Shown here one piece after another: positions 11,801-22,200 of a stretch of 64,000 nt of DNA (the first letter of the stretch is position 1; each line of letters opens with the position of its first letter). The notes below the pieces were generated by a model that was given only the letters and a program-made list of their open reading frames with translations, ran no database searches and was not told where the DNA came from. The position numbers were made by a program, and so were the translations under genes. This stretch comes from Aspidapion aeneum (taxonomy: Eukaryota; Arthropoda; Insecta; Coleoptera; Brentidae). The stretch is from contig OY755039.1 of the NCBI GenBank assembly GCA_963576565.1, forward strand, positions 132,762,095 to 132,826,094. The letters run 5' to 3'.

Positions 11801-13484
11801 TACTATATCTTTTGTATTAAACGTTTTTTCAAGATCTTGTATGTTTAGTTTAAGAAATAATCGACTGTTCTCATACTTATCAGTATATTTTTTTATATAT
11901 TATTTTTATTATGGGCGCATCCATTTTAGATATTTGATGAAAAAAATATAAAATAGAATAAAATGCGACATCCCGAGGAATCGCCAGTCCCCCCGACATA
12001 TTCCTGGGTGCATCACTGTGTTTATATTTAATGAAGAAACCCAAATAAAAACTGAAAGCATCTTGTCAAATAAACTAAAGACCTTGATTGCCAAGCCTAA
12101 GAAATGCTTAAAAAATTGTTCTTTTCTATATTAATTTTTTGATTTTACAGTGTGACCTCTTTAAATTGATCCTACGCTATACCGGGCGTAGGCAAACTAA
12201 TAATCCGAATAGTCAATTTAGAAAGTAATAGTCCGATAATGTATTTATACCAAAGTTATTAAATAAATAAAAAAACATATATAAATAAATAAAAAAAACA
12301 AAAGTAAAACAAATGTAAAATATCATCAGTTCGTAAACAGCAAGTAAAATTAAAGAAAGAAGAATTATGAAAAAGTTTTTTCCTCGGCCGGGACTCGTGT
12401 AGCCTGTGTAGTTAGTTAGTGTTCATTTCATAACCGCCTTGTTTTCCAAAATGACAGGTGAACTAAAGCCAGTGTAAAACTAGCACCGCATGGAAAATTT
12501 TTACAGATACAACTCAATAAATTGTCAAAATACTTCACAGGCAAAAAACATTATTTTCTAAAGATTTTGAGCATTTTTTAAAATTTTGCAAAAGTTCTTA
12601 AATGATCTACAGTGGTGTAAGGGTCATTGTTTGTTTTAAAATTTTGAATGAAAAAACCTGTGTAATTATGTATTGAGATAAGTATAGAAACTTCGGTTAA
12701 AATTTTGTCCCATTCATCAACGAGATTCATAGCGCCATCGCCCATGTTTTTTAAGGATTTCTCCTGGACTAAGGCATTCAGTGTAGTAGAAATGAAGTTT
12801 TAGAAAAATGAAGTAATCTGTGGTTAGCCCTTTAAAATAACGCAGGCTGGATTCGTAAAACATATGGCTAAAAACACGCTACATTGATAGTGCAGAAAAA
12901 ATTATCGCAGGCGTCAAAAAATCTGTCGCTCAGAACAGACGTCAAAACTTTTGGCAAAAATCGGCCTCTTGATTAAAAAAAACGCAAGTTTGAACGTTGA
13001 AAAATGAATTCTGGCAGCGCCGCAATGCTACAGTTTAAATATGAACTGAGTTAGAATTTTTGCAATTTACATTCATGTAAATGGAAGTAAACGCAAATAT
13101 AATATTTATTTCGTTTCTTTAACATTACTGATCACTTTTTCTTGAGTTTTTGAGGTTTTATAAACATACATTACTGTGATATTACTGGATAAATTGTGTA
13201 ATGCATAAACATACTCCATTTTGATGACATTTCTTGACGTTTCAAATGGTCATTTTTATACAAAAGTGAAGCATGCGTTTATTTTAATAAAAAATAATCC
13301 AAAACAGTGAAAGAAACGTTTAAAAATTATTGATAAATACGTAAACAAGCCCACGGAAGGAATTTAACATAAAAAATATGTCTGGTAAGTTTTTGTAACT
13401 ACAAAAATTGCATTTTAAATGACCTTAACAATACTGAGGTTTTCGTCAGTATTTCTGTCGATTGGCAAAGAATCGAGCCCGAAG
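8874..13484. mobile_element. 4.6-kb TIR element inserted in the polymerase-like gene
   Basis: The ends are inverted: GGGCCCGATTCTTTGCAAAA on the left, against GGGCTCGATTCTTTGCCAAT read inward from the right. A second matching block follows (AGTAAAACTGACG / AGAAATACTGACG). GAA flanks both ends, a possible 3-bp TSD. The interior has no recognisable transposase but contains a nested inverted-repeat element at 10650-11885. The superfamily is unassigned; a 3-bp TSD would be compatible with CACTA- or Harbinger-like groups. 11890-13440 is AT-rich with no feature I can support. Confidence 0.6.
10650..11885. mobile_element. Nested inverted-repeat element (ends ~140 bp)
   Basis: About 140 bp at the left (AAGTATGGAAACAGTCGATT... 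to TTTTTACAGGGTTGGGCATA near 10790) reappears inverted at the right (from TATGTCCAACCCCGTAAAAA near 11750 to AATCGACTGTTCTCATACTT near 11880). Inner marks include GTCTACTAAGTAGTAG against its inverted match near 11785. No coding potential is seen inside. The precise ends and TSD are not resolved. Confidence 0.65.
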
Positions 13485-13490
13485 TGCCAA

Positions 13491-13800
13491 TCAAGGATTG
13501 CCAGCTATAGAGCAAGTTGCGTAAATTCAGAAAAATGAAGTCCAAGGTGCTTCCACTAATTCAGAGATGTGTTAATAATTATTGTGCAGTAAAAGCAAAT
13601 ATGGAATTGTTTGTACTATTTATTCATCCCACAAAAGAGGTTATTGCACTTAAGCCATTTAATACAGTCAATGAAGTTATCTACATGAGTTCAGACTTAT
13701 TAAGTATTTACGAAACTTTTGTGGACAAAATGGTATCAAAGGCTTCATTTATTTATTCATTTATTGATCGTGATTCAGGTAACTATTATTTTATATCTTA
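13491..13800 (+). pseudogene. Polymerase-like mobile gene, second block
   Basis: An open stretch (frame through 13517-13801) contains the family-type phrases ANMELFVLFIHPTKE, KPFNTVNEVIYMSSDLLSIY and FIDRDSG. I recall these from insect zinc-finger/type-B polymerase proteins. It ends at a G|GTAACT sequence that could be a splice donor. It follows the right end of the 4.6-kb insertion directly, so the two blocks were probably contiguous before that insertion. Confidence 0.55.
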
Positions 13801-14082
13801 GCACCTAATCAGTTAAATACTCTTTACAATTAACATTAATAACCACTCATAAGTTTGGTCTAAAATTTAGTAAAATGATATGCAATATGATACATTGAAC
13901 GCCAAGTCGCATTAATCCATTTTAAGCAAAATCATTGCAAAAATGGATATGACAAGAATCTTTATCATCAAGCAATACTTATATAAAAGTAGTGCAAGGC
14001 AATTTTTATGCTACAACGTGTGCGGGTTGGGCTATCCGGCAAAGGTCTGAAAATATACTCCATATCATAATTTTTGAGATAA

Positions 14083-14697
14083 GAACCGAACCGAACCGAA
14101 CCGAACCGAACCGAACCGAACCGAGGCCACGACCCTGAAAAAATCAGCTGTTCTCCCGGGGCTGAATTTTACATTGGGTCTTATGGGAGGTCAGAGGTTT
14201 TTTTATGATATTTTCAAAATGGCACTACAGATTTCCGCAAAATTTCACTGAAATATTCTCAGACACCATCCCGATATTCCACCAAAGGTTTGTAAGGAAG
14301 CAACATGATTAAAAGGTTAAAATCTTCAAGATTTAGCATTCCTTATTTTGAATTTAAATTACCCGCCATGTACCACATGCCAACTGTTATATTTGACATG
14401 TATTTGACTTTGTCATATGTGATTGTCACATTCGCTTCTGCTTTAAACTTAATTTTTGTGTGAGCTATTGAAGCGGCTATGAAAAATTAGGGCTTACTAT
14501 ACATTTAAAAAAAATTGTTCTGCCAGAATAAAGTAAAAACAATCTCAAAAACGGCTTTATTTAAAAACAATCAAATATCCATGAACCGTCATTTCAACTT
14601 CAATATTTTAAAGACAATCAGCTGTGTCGTAACGTGACCATCAAAAAAAAAATCAGCCCCGGATGTGACGTCAACAAAGTGGAGGATCGTGGCCCGT
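14083..14697. mobile_element. (CCGAA)8 block plus inverted-repeat insert
   Basis: Eight CCGAA units (14083-14125) are followed by GGCCACGACCCTGAAAAAAT. An inverted partner ends in GGATCGTGGCC at about 14697, with GGGGCTGA/TCAGCCCC inner matches. The insert interrupts a dispersed repeat (CATAATTTTTGAGAT ... ATAACAAATAGCATAGG) whose uninterrupted copies lie near 31138-31200 and 43775-43860. Compared with those, about 25 bp have been lost at the site. The 280 bp before it (13801-14080) and the 150 bp after it show nothing else. Confidence 0.6.
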
Positions 14698-14849
14698 CCA
14701 TTTTGATAGCCCTGCCATAACAAATAGCATAGGCCAACGAAAAAAGTTGTAAAAAGTTTTTGTCAAAAATAATGATCTGAAGTATACGCTACTAGGAGAT
14801 AGTTCATATATCAAACTATCAAAGCCCAAAAATCAAGAAAACGCTTGCT

Positions 14850-15530
14850 TTGCTACTAACTACTACTACTTAACTGTGTTAGATTTGACAGGTATTGATT
14901 TTCCTGTTGGATAAAAAGGCATTGCGAAATTTGAAAATTTCAACAATATATCAGTGAATGTTTATGGATTAGAGTCTCATTTTAAAACTAACCGAGTAAA
15001 TTAGGGTTTAAAGGATGTAAAAATACTGACTCAAACCACACGTGTCATATTATCCACTATTGTTGGGCAAAGGATTTGTCACGTTTGGTTCGAACTCAGT
15101 TCACATCATTTTATTGAAAGTTATATTTCTGTGAGGGTTGCTTAGTTTGCTACAGCCCAAAGAATTTACTACATAATCAGCAATATGACTGTAGAATGTT
15201 TTTACTGATTTCAAACTTGACGTAGTTGGTATGGCTATCATGGAGAACATTTTGAAATTTGAAAGCTATGAGAAACAACTTAAAGCACCCGTAGGGAATC
15301 CATTCTGCAACCAATAGAAACATGTGGGCCAGTTTTCAATACACCATATACAATAAAAAACATAATGCACAAACTATATGCATTTTGCAATGCAGCTGAA
15401 GGATTCATTGAGAGGATCGAGTGTGATCTGAGGGAGATGCTCAACAAATGTTTAAAAATGAATGGGCCCAAAATACATTTGTATCTTTCCTACGACACGA
15501 AATATCCTAAAAATATTCAAATTGACTAAA
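14850..15530 (+). pseudogene. Polymerase-like mobile gene, third block
   Basis: The reading frame can be followed through several stops and at least one shift. Short matching phrases are TVLDLTGIDFPVG and FENFNNISVNVYGLESHF near 14880-14985; HYCWAKDLSRLVRTQFTS near 15057; and a Cys-rich finger (CEGCLVCYSPKNLL) near 15130. Near 15250-15480 come MENILKFESYEK and PIETCGPVFNTPYTIK. This order matches the middle of the insect zinc-finger/type-B polymerase family as I remember it. It is clearly decayed. Whether it derives from a Polinton/adintovirus-type element or another transposon is not decidable here. Confidence 0.6.
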
Positions 15531-15612
15531 ATTCTGCTATATTTTCAATATTTTCGATAAAATAAAGTTTTCAGTAAAATAGGTTCAAATTATAAGTTTT
15601 TAACCTCCCCGG

Positions 15613-15620
15613 TATAAATA
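15613..15620 (+). promoter_or_regulatory. Candidate TATA box of recombinase copy A
   Basis: TATAAATA lies about 160 bp upstream of the ATG at 15780. A start about 30 bp downstream would fall near 15643-15650. Copy B of the gene lacks this motif because its duplicated segment begins at the equivalent of 15647. Confidence 0.4.
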
Positions 15621-15779
15621 TCGTCATTGTCAATGTCAAACAACAATGAACACTAGTGGTTTTAGATTTGGCATCTTAAATCACCATAGCAACAAAGTAC
15701 AAACAAACTGTCAAAACAAAGCCAATTTTGCAGATACCAGCGTCTTTTGAATTTTTCAAACAAAAAAATCAGATTTTCA

Positions 15780-16826
15780 ATGGATTCTTCGGACGAAGAT
15801 CTACCCCAGTCAGTTCTAGAAGCCGCTAGAATCGCTAATTTGGACCTGCTTCCTTCAAAATCTCGTCACAGGTATGAGAAGGAATATAGTTTGTTTGAGA
15901 GATGGTGCCACGCTAAAAGCATCAAATCCCTTCAAGAAGCTGTTTTTTTGGCATATTTCTCCGAAATTTCCAAAACGTGCAAACCGAATACCCTTTGGTC
16001 GAGGTATTCTATGCTCAAAAGTGTAATAAAACTCAGAAAAAACGTTGACTTAAGCAATTTTTTTAAAGTTACGGCCTACTTGAAAAAACAAAACGTTGGA
16101 TTTAGACCCAAGAAGGCAAAAATCTTCACAAAAGAAGAAATTTTCAAGTTTTTAAGCGAAGCTCCTGACCTAGTTTATTTGCATATGAAAGCTGCCACGA
16201 TTTTTGGTTTGGCGGGCGCATGTCGCCGTGAAGAACTAGCAAAAATGTGCCTAGATGACATTGAAGAAAAAGGAAATATGATCATTATAAAAATTCCTGA
16301 CTCAAAAAACCATACATTTAGAAGTTTTGCTATTTCAGAAGAAGCCGAGAATGGAAAACTTCTCCAATTGATCCGAAAATATGTCAACTTAAGGAAACCA
16401 GAGACCCCACATAGACGGTTCTTCGTAAACTACAAAAAAGGAGCATGTACGGTACAATGCATTGGAATTAATACATTCGGTAAAATGCCATCAGATATCG
16501 CATGCTATCTGAAGCTTTCAAATCCAGAATTATACACGGGCCACAGCTTCCGACGTTCTGCCGCAACAATGTTGGCAGATTCAGGCGAAGGAATAACCAA
16601 TATCAAACGACTCGGTGGATGGAAATCTTCAAGTGTCGCAGAAGGGTACCTTGACAGTTCAACTGGATTCCAAAAAAATATTTCGAATAAAATTTTGAAG
16701 TTCAGCCACCCTGGTCCTTCAATCCAGCCCCAAATGCATGACCACAGTTGCAACAGATGTTTCCGAAAACTTGGAGAACGCAGTAGAGAACCAAAACCCA
16801 AGTTTCAAATCTGCCACTTCATTTGA
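15780..16826 (+). CDS. Crypton-type tyrosine recombinase, copy A (348 aa)
   Basis: An intact ORF from the first ATG (MDSSDEDLP). The frame stays open upstream from a TTG at 15747, but no earlier ATG exists. The N-terminal half is a SAM-like core-binding domain (KEYSLFERWCHAK). The C-terminal half carries the tyrosine-recombinase catalytic set: Arg149 (ACRREEL), Lys176 (IPDSKNHT), His255 and Arg258 (GHSFRRSAATML), Trp281 (GGWKSSS) and Tyr290 (AEGYLDSS). A C-x2-C pair sits near the C-terminus (HSCNRCFRK). The size and motif spacing fit insect Crypton elements, which move as circles through recombination rather than by a DDE transposase. It is flanked on both sides by the decayed polymerase-like gene. 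Element ends cannot be defined, because Cryptons lack TIRs. Confidence 0.88.
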   Translation: MDSSDEDLPQSVLEAARIANLDLLPSKSRHRYEKEYSLFERWCHAKSIKSLQEAVFLAYFSEISKTCKPNTLWSRYSMLKSVIKLRKNVDLSNFFKVTAYLKKQNVGFRPKKAKIFTKEEIFKFLSEAPDLVYLHMKAATIFGLAGACRREELAKMCLDDIEEKGNMIIIKIPDSKNHTFRSFAISEEAENGKLLQLIRKYVNLRKPETPHRRFFVNYKKGACTVQCIGINTFGKMPSDIACYLKLSNPELYTGHSFRRSAATMLADSGEGITNIKRLGGWKSSSVAEGYLDSSTGFQKNISNKILKFSHPGPSIQPQMHDHSCNRCFRKLGERSREPKPKFQICHFI

Positions 16827-16984
16827 GAAAACACTTGCCTCTGCTATCAACTTACAGCACGCTACAAACTGCACCTTTAATATTAATGTTAATAATAATA
16901 ATTGATTTGATTAAAATATTTTGAATATAAATAACTTTCTGATTAATTTTTAGTTTTTTCCTCACGCTTATAGAAAAAATAATG

Positions 16985-17105
16985 TACCTAACTCGTGCGT
17001 AAAGTGTCTTTTCCGCACTTGATTTCTGGCCAAACTCCGCTATCGCGTCGTTTGGCCATCTGCAATCGCGTGCGGAAAAGAGGCACTTTTCGCACTAGTT
17101 AGGTA
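16985..17105. mobile_element. 121-bp MITE (TACCTAACT...AGTTAGGTA)
   Basis: Near-palindromic. The left TACCTAACTCGTGCGTAAAG pairs with the right end, read inward as TACCTAACTAGTGCGAAAAG. The inner GGCCAAACTCCGC/GCGTCGTTTGGCC also pair. It lies 158 bp after the recombinase stop. The same MITE is present at 27452-27572, so it predates the duplication; related copies cluster at 33158-33677. Confidence 0.8.
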
Positions 17106-17119
17106 AACTACTATATTGG

Positions 17120-17440
17120 TTTGCAAGGATTTGACTTAATGAGCCAAAGAGTAGATTTCCATACAGTTATGTCACTAGTCTTAGTAAATTGGCCGATGTG
17201 CATCTTTCAACAAAAAATCAATTTTATCACCAACTGAAGGAAGAACATATAAGTGATGACGAGTATTATAGTATATTTGGGGTCTGTTTAAGTGTAAAAA
17301 TTTAGGTGATTATTTCGACCTTTATTTAAAAACTGACGTCGTTCTCCTTTGCGACATTTTCGGAGACGTTCGATTAAATTCGTTAAAAACATATAACTTA
17401 GATTGTGTTCAGTATTTTACACTTCCATCATAGCCCGAGC
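17120..17440 (+). pseudogene. Type-B DNA polymerase-like fragment, copy A
   Basis: From 17153 an open frame reads RFPYSYVTSLSKLADVHLS and continues HQLKEEHISDDEYYS. After shifts come YFDLYLKTDVVLLCDIF-like and TYNLDCVQYF phrases (about 17310-17425). These resemble the exonuclease/palm region of virus-like type-B polymerases found in insect mobile elements. Roughly 200 residues of the family seem to be missing between this block and the one ending near 15530. The recombinase and MITE occupy that place. 17441-17799 shows no further feature. Confidence 0.6.
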
Positions 17441-17808
17441 TGTACGTACAGCTTAGACACGTTGAAAATAGAGCTAAAAGCATGAAAATTTGTATACATA
17501 TTCTGTGGAAAAATACAAAATTCTTGACCCGCAGAACCCTTATTTTGCTTCACTGTGGAAAGGGTGGGGGGAAATACCAATATATTTAAGATTATACTCG
17601 TTTTTATATCATTTGTAGTCAGTGATTAAAAACAAAAGGGTTTGGTCATTTGACCTTATACGACCTTAAGAAGTTAATATTATTTCGAAAAAACACGATT
17701 CTTGAGTATTTTGATTAAAAAAATCAACAATATTTGATGGTTATCAAAAGCAAAGCAAAAAAACTTTTAAACTATAAACAAGACCTGTAGAAATTTGCTG
17801 TAAATATG

Positions 17809-18453
17809 GGCTCTGTAACGAAATAGCGCGTATCAAAATAACACGTATTTAAATAGCGCGCTCATTTGAGCGCGTGTTCAAAATAGCGCGTATCAAAATA
17901 GCGCGTGTTCAAAATAGCGCGTATCATAACGGCGCGTGAACAAAATAGCGCGTATCATAATGGCGCGTGTTCAAAATAGCGCGAATCAAAATAGCGCGTA
18001 TCAAAACAGCGCGTATCAAAATGGCGCGTGTTTAAAATAGCGCGTATCAAAATAGCGCGTATTCAAAATAGCGCGTATCAAAATAGCGCGTATCAAAAAA
18101 GCGCGTGTTTAAAATAGCGTGTGTTCAAAATAGCGCGTCTTAAAATAGCGTGTCTAAAAATACCGCGTTTTAAAAGATCGCCATTACAAACGTCGCTGTT
18201 ACCAAATAATTCGAGTAAGGGGTCTCTTTCTAACATATTTTTTCAAAAAAAAAACTTTCCTGACTTTTTTCCCGGGATCCTAAAGGGTGTAACCAAACCG
18301 AACCGATTCAAACCCCTACGAACTGAAATGAACCGAACCAAACCGAAACATTTTTTCAAAAAATTATTTCCCTAAATTAGCTTCCCGAGCCTTATTTTCG
18401 TAGGTTTCTATTCTAACCTGTGACTTGGGTACATTTTTTTTGGTGGAAAAAGG
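17809..18453. mobile_element. Foldback element FB-B, copy A, left part
   Basis: Starts GGCTCTGTAACGAAATAGCG, right after GTAAATATG (17800-17808), the same junction as the intact copy at 28276. The arm is a 15-nt repeat (AAAATAGCGCGTATC or ...GTGTT). It is followed by the GGGGTCTCTTT/A-tract/GGGATCC module and AACCGAACC units. It is broken at 18453 by BEL and resumes at 25669-26110, where it ends at the duplication junction. Confidence 0.85.
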
Positions 18454-19065
18454 TGTAGCCCATAAGTTGAGGCAGAAGGGACTGTATTGGGAGAGGGTGT
18501 TAAAGGGTAGGTAGAGTGTAGAGAGAGAGAGAGAGAGGATAAAGTGTAATAAAAAACTATGTCGCTCACCGATATTTGCAGAGTAGTCGCTTACAGGGCC
18601 CTGTTCTCCAGTTCCATGATTCACAGCTACACAGCTTCCACAGATGATAACGCACAGCTTTAATTTTAAAGGGTTTTTAAGGGTGCCAAAGGGCAAAGAG
18701 AATTTAAGGGTAAATTCACACGAGGGACCGCGTGATTGAGTTCGTTTCTTATACGACACTGCGCACTGTCCACTTTTTAGGTTATAGGAAAGAAGGGAAA
18801 AATATATTTATGGACCGCGTAGCGGCACCCGCGTTTTTTGTATGAAAGCATGATAAAAATATATCAATAAAAGGCGATAAAAAGAAAAAACTTCCTGCTA
18901 TATTAACAGAATCAATACAAAAAAAGGAGAATTTGTTTTATTTATTTTAATCCTTTAGAATTGTGAATGTCCCAAAAGAGGGCAGTGCAAGTAAAAAAGT
19001 AATATTTTCTAATTACTAAAAATTAATGAATTAATTAAAATAGAGAATTTAGCGGGAGCTAAACA
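18454..19065 (-). repeat. BEL 3' LTR (612 bp)
   Basis: On the plus strand it reads TGTAGCCCATAAG ... GCTAAACA. It matches 25059-25668 throughout except for a 2-bp longer GA microsatellite near 18518-18538. The gag-pol ORF ends at 19207. The sequence between (19066-19206) is non-coding, with GGCGCCCGGTA adjoining the LTR on the minus strand. Confidence 0.95.
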
Positions 19066-19206
19066 TACCGGGCGCCAAAAAGGCACTTATTCTTGCCTTT
19101 TTCCATAAAAAAAAGAACAAAAATAATAATAAAAAATAAAATAAAACAAAATAATTCTATTACCAAAAGTAATGACTAATCTTAATACTAAAAAAAAAGA
19201 AAGGGT

Positions 19207-22200
19207 TTATTCAACCGGCAAAGGACACAGCTTGACTACTGGCCTTTGCATAACACCTTGTGCAGTTTTTAAGGTTACAGCCCTAACTACTCCATCTGGA
19301 CCCGGGTGGCACTTCATGACCCTACCTAAACGCCATTTTAGAGGAGGAGCGAGTTCATTTTTGATAAGCACGAGAGTGCCTAATTCAATGGTTTTACAAG
19401 ATTTGTTCCATTTTTGACGCTGTTGTAGAGTTTGTAAATATTCGTTGTGCCATCGCCGCCAAATATCTTGGTGTATACGCTGCACAAGTTGCCATCTAGA
19501 TAACCTAGAAACATTAAGCTCAGTCAGATCTTCATCAGGAGCGGACGAGAGTGGTTCCATGGTCAAAAAATGACCAGGGGTCAGAGCAGACAAATCAGAG
19601 GCATCTGAGCTAAGGGGTAAAATAGGGCGAGAGTTAAGCATAGCTTCTACCTGCACTAGCACAGTGTAAAGCTCCTCATAGGTGAGTACCTGAAGGCCTA
19701 TGACCTTTTGCAAATGAGTTTTGACTGATTTAACCCCAGCCTCCCAAAGTCCTCCAAAGTGAGGGCTCGAAGGCGGGTTAAATGACCACTCAATATTTTG
19801 AGCTTCTGAGGCATTTTTCATGTAACCATTTAGCTCCTTTTGAGCTCCCACGAAATTTGAACCACAATCGCTGAAAAGCCTAGAAATTAGACCTCTTCTG
19901 CCGACAAATCGTCGAAGGCAAGCTATAAAGCAGTCTGAGGTTAAGTCAGACGCAAGCTCAAGATGTAAAGCTTTGGTCGTAAAACAAATAAAGAGGCAAA
20001 TATATGCCTTTTGAGATTTTATGCCACGTGCTTTGCTAAGCGTAATATTAAAGGGACCTGCATAGTCCACGCCAGCATATTTAAATGCTTTAACTTGGTT
20101 TATGCGACTAGCAGGGAGCGTACCCATAAGGGGTGTTTGAGAGGTTGAGGTTGGTTTGACTTTAAAACAAGTCATGCATTTTGCTAGCACACCCGCGATG
20201 GCTCGTTTAGGGGAAAGAATCCAGAACTGTTGTGTAATTAAAAATTGAAGAGTTTGCAGTCCTGGATGAAGAAAAATATGATGAAATTCTTCAATAATGA
20301 GCTGCGTTAAGCGATGTTTAGTGGGTAAAAGCACAGGATGCTTTCGATCATAAGAGAGACCTGATAGCAGGAGGCGACCGCCTACCCTGAGCAATCCATT
20401 CTTGTCCAAGAAAGGGTGTAGCTTTCGAAACAGTTTAGGTAAAAGTTGACCTTTTTTGAGCTTTTCAATTTCTTCGGAAAACTCAACATACTGTACATGC
20501 TTGACAAGGAGTAACAAAGCTTTGTAAAGCTCTAAGTTGGTCAAGTGACCTTGAATGCGTGCTTCAGGAGTGTGCTGCTTAATATTGTGTATAAATCGAG
20601 ATAAATAGGCAACAATGCGTTTTATGGGTCCTAGAGAGGAATAGTTGTCTAGCCAACTATCGAAGGGGTGAGTTGGGGTAAAAACTCCGAGGAGAGCTAA
20701 TCTGCGTTCTTCCTCAGAAACTTCTGGGGTAAGTTTTATAGTGGATTGTGGCCACTCTTCAGGGGGTAATTTTAGGAAACTTGGCCCAGTCCACCATAAG
20801 TCATGGTGAATCAGATCATCAGGGAGTAAACCGCGTGAAGCGCAATCGCTAGGATTTTCTTTAGAAGGAACATGACGCCATAAATCGGGTGCTATTTTTT
20901 CTTGAATATGGCTGACCCTGTTCGCAACAAACGTTTTAAATCTGTGCGGAGAGGATTTTATCCAGTTTAGGGTCACCATGGAGTCAGACCAAGCGAATAT
21001 TCGAGATATTTGAAGAGAGCTAGAGATTAAGTTGACAACGTGTCGTAATAAATTCGACAAGAGCACGGCGCCACATAGCTCCAACCGAGCTAAAGGTATG
21101 CGTTTTAACGAGGCAACTTTGGATTTTCCGCATAATAGATTAACATTAATTGAGTCATTAGAAATGCATCTTAAATAGACACAACAAGCGTATCCTTTTT
21201 CGCTACTATCACAGAATCCATGTAGCTCAAGAGAAGTGGCGTCCGAATTCACAAAGCGTGAAATCGAGATCTCGGATATTTTAGGGAGTTGAATTTTATA
21301 CTGAAACCAAAGTTTTTGAATATCTTCTGGGACTGGGTCGTCCCAGCCGACTCCTAAGGCCCAAAAATGTTGTATTAAGTGTTTTGCCAAAAAAGAGAGA
21401 GGAGTTAAAAAACCTAAAGGGTCATAGATTTTTGATATTTCTGACAAAACGGATCTTTTTGTACAGGGTCTATCAAGAGGGGAAACCTTATAAGAAAATG
21501 CATCTGTAGAGGGGTGCCATTTTAACCCTAATATTTTTAGAGTATTGTCTTGGTCATCAAAGGAGAGATAGCTTGTTTCGCATTTTTCAGGGGAAATAGT
21601 CTTTAAAAACTCAGAGCTATTGCTAGACCACTTTCTGAGCTGAAAGCCTCCGTGACCTAGAACTGCGACTAATTGAGCTTTTGCTTTGAGAGCTTTTTCG
21701 AGTGACTCACAGGAAAAACAACAGTCATCTACATACACGTAGCTCCTTAAAATGTGAGCTGCTAAGGGATATTCAGTCTCATAAATGTTAGCTAGTTCAA
21801 TGACAGACCTTATAGCTAAGTATGGGGCGGCTTTAACGCCAAATGTGACAGTTTTTAAGAAATAATCATTGACAGGTTGGTCAGGAGAAAACCTCCAAAG
21901 TATTCTTTGATAGTTTTGATGGGCGGGATTTATTAAGACTTGCCTAAACATTTGTTTTAAATCACTAGTAAAGCAGTACTTATGCAGGCGAAAAGACATC
22001 AAAATATCAAATATTTCTTGTTGTAATTTGGGACCTGTCAACATAGATTCATTTAGAGAGCTGGGACAGCTCTCGGGACAGCTACATGACGCGTCAAAAA
22101 CGACGCGGAGCTTTGTTGTGCTACTCTCTGATTTTATAACACAGTGGTGGGGTATGTAATAAATTTTATTCGAAGGGGGGATATTTTTTGAAACTAACTC

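Noticed and set aside
17820..18120. CRISPR-like regular repeat
   Set aside because: There are no unique spacers; the units are contiguous short tandem repeats of a foldback arm in a eukaryotic intron.
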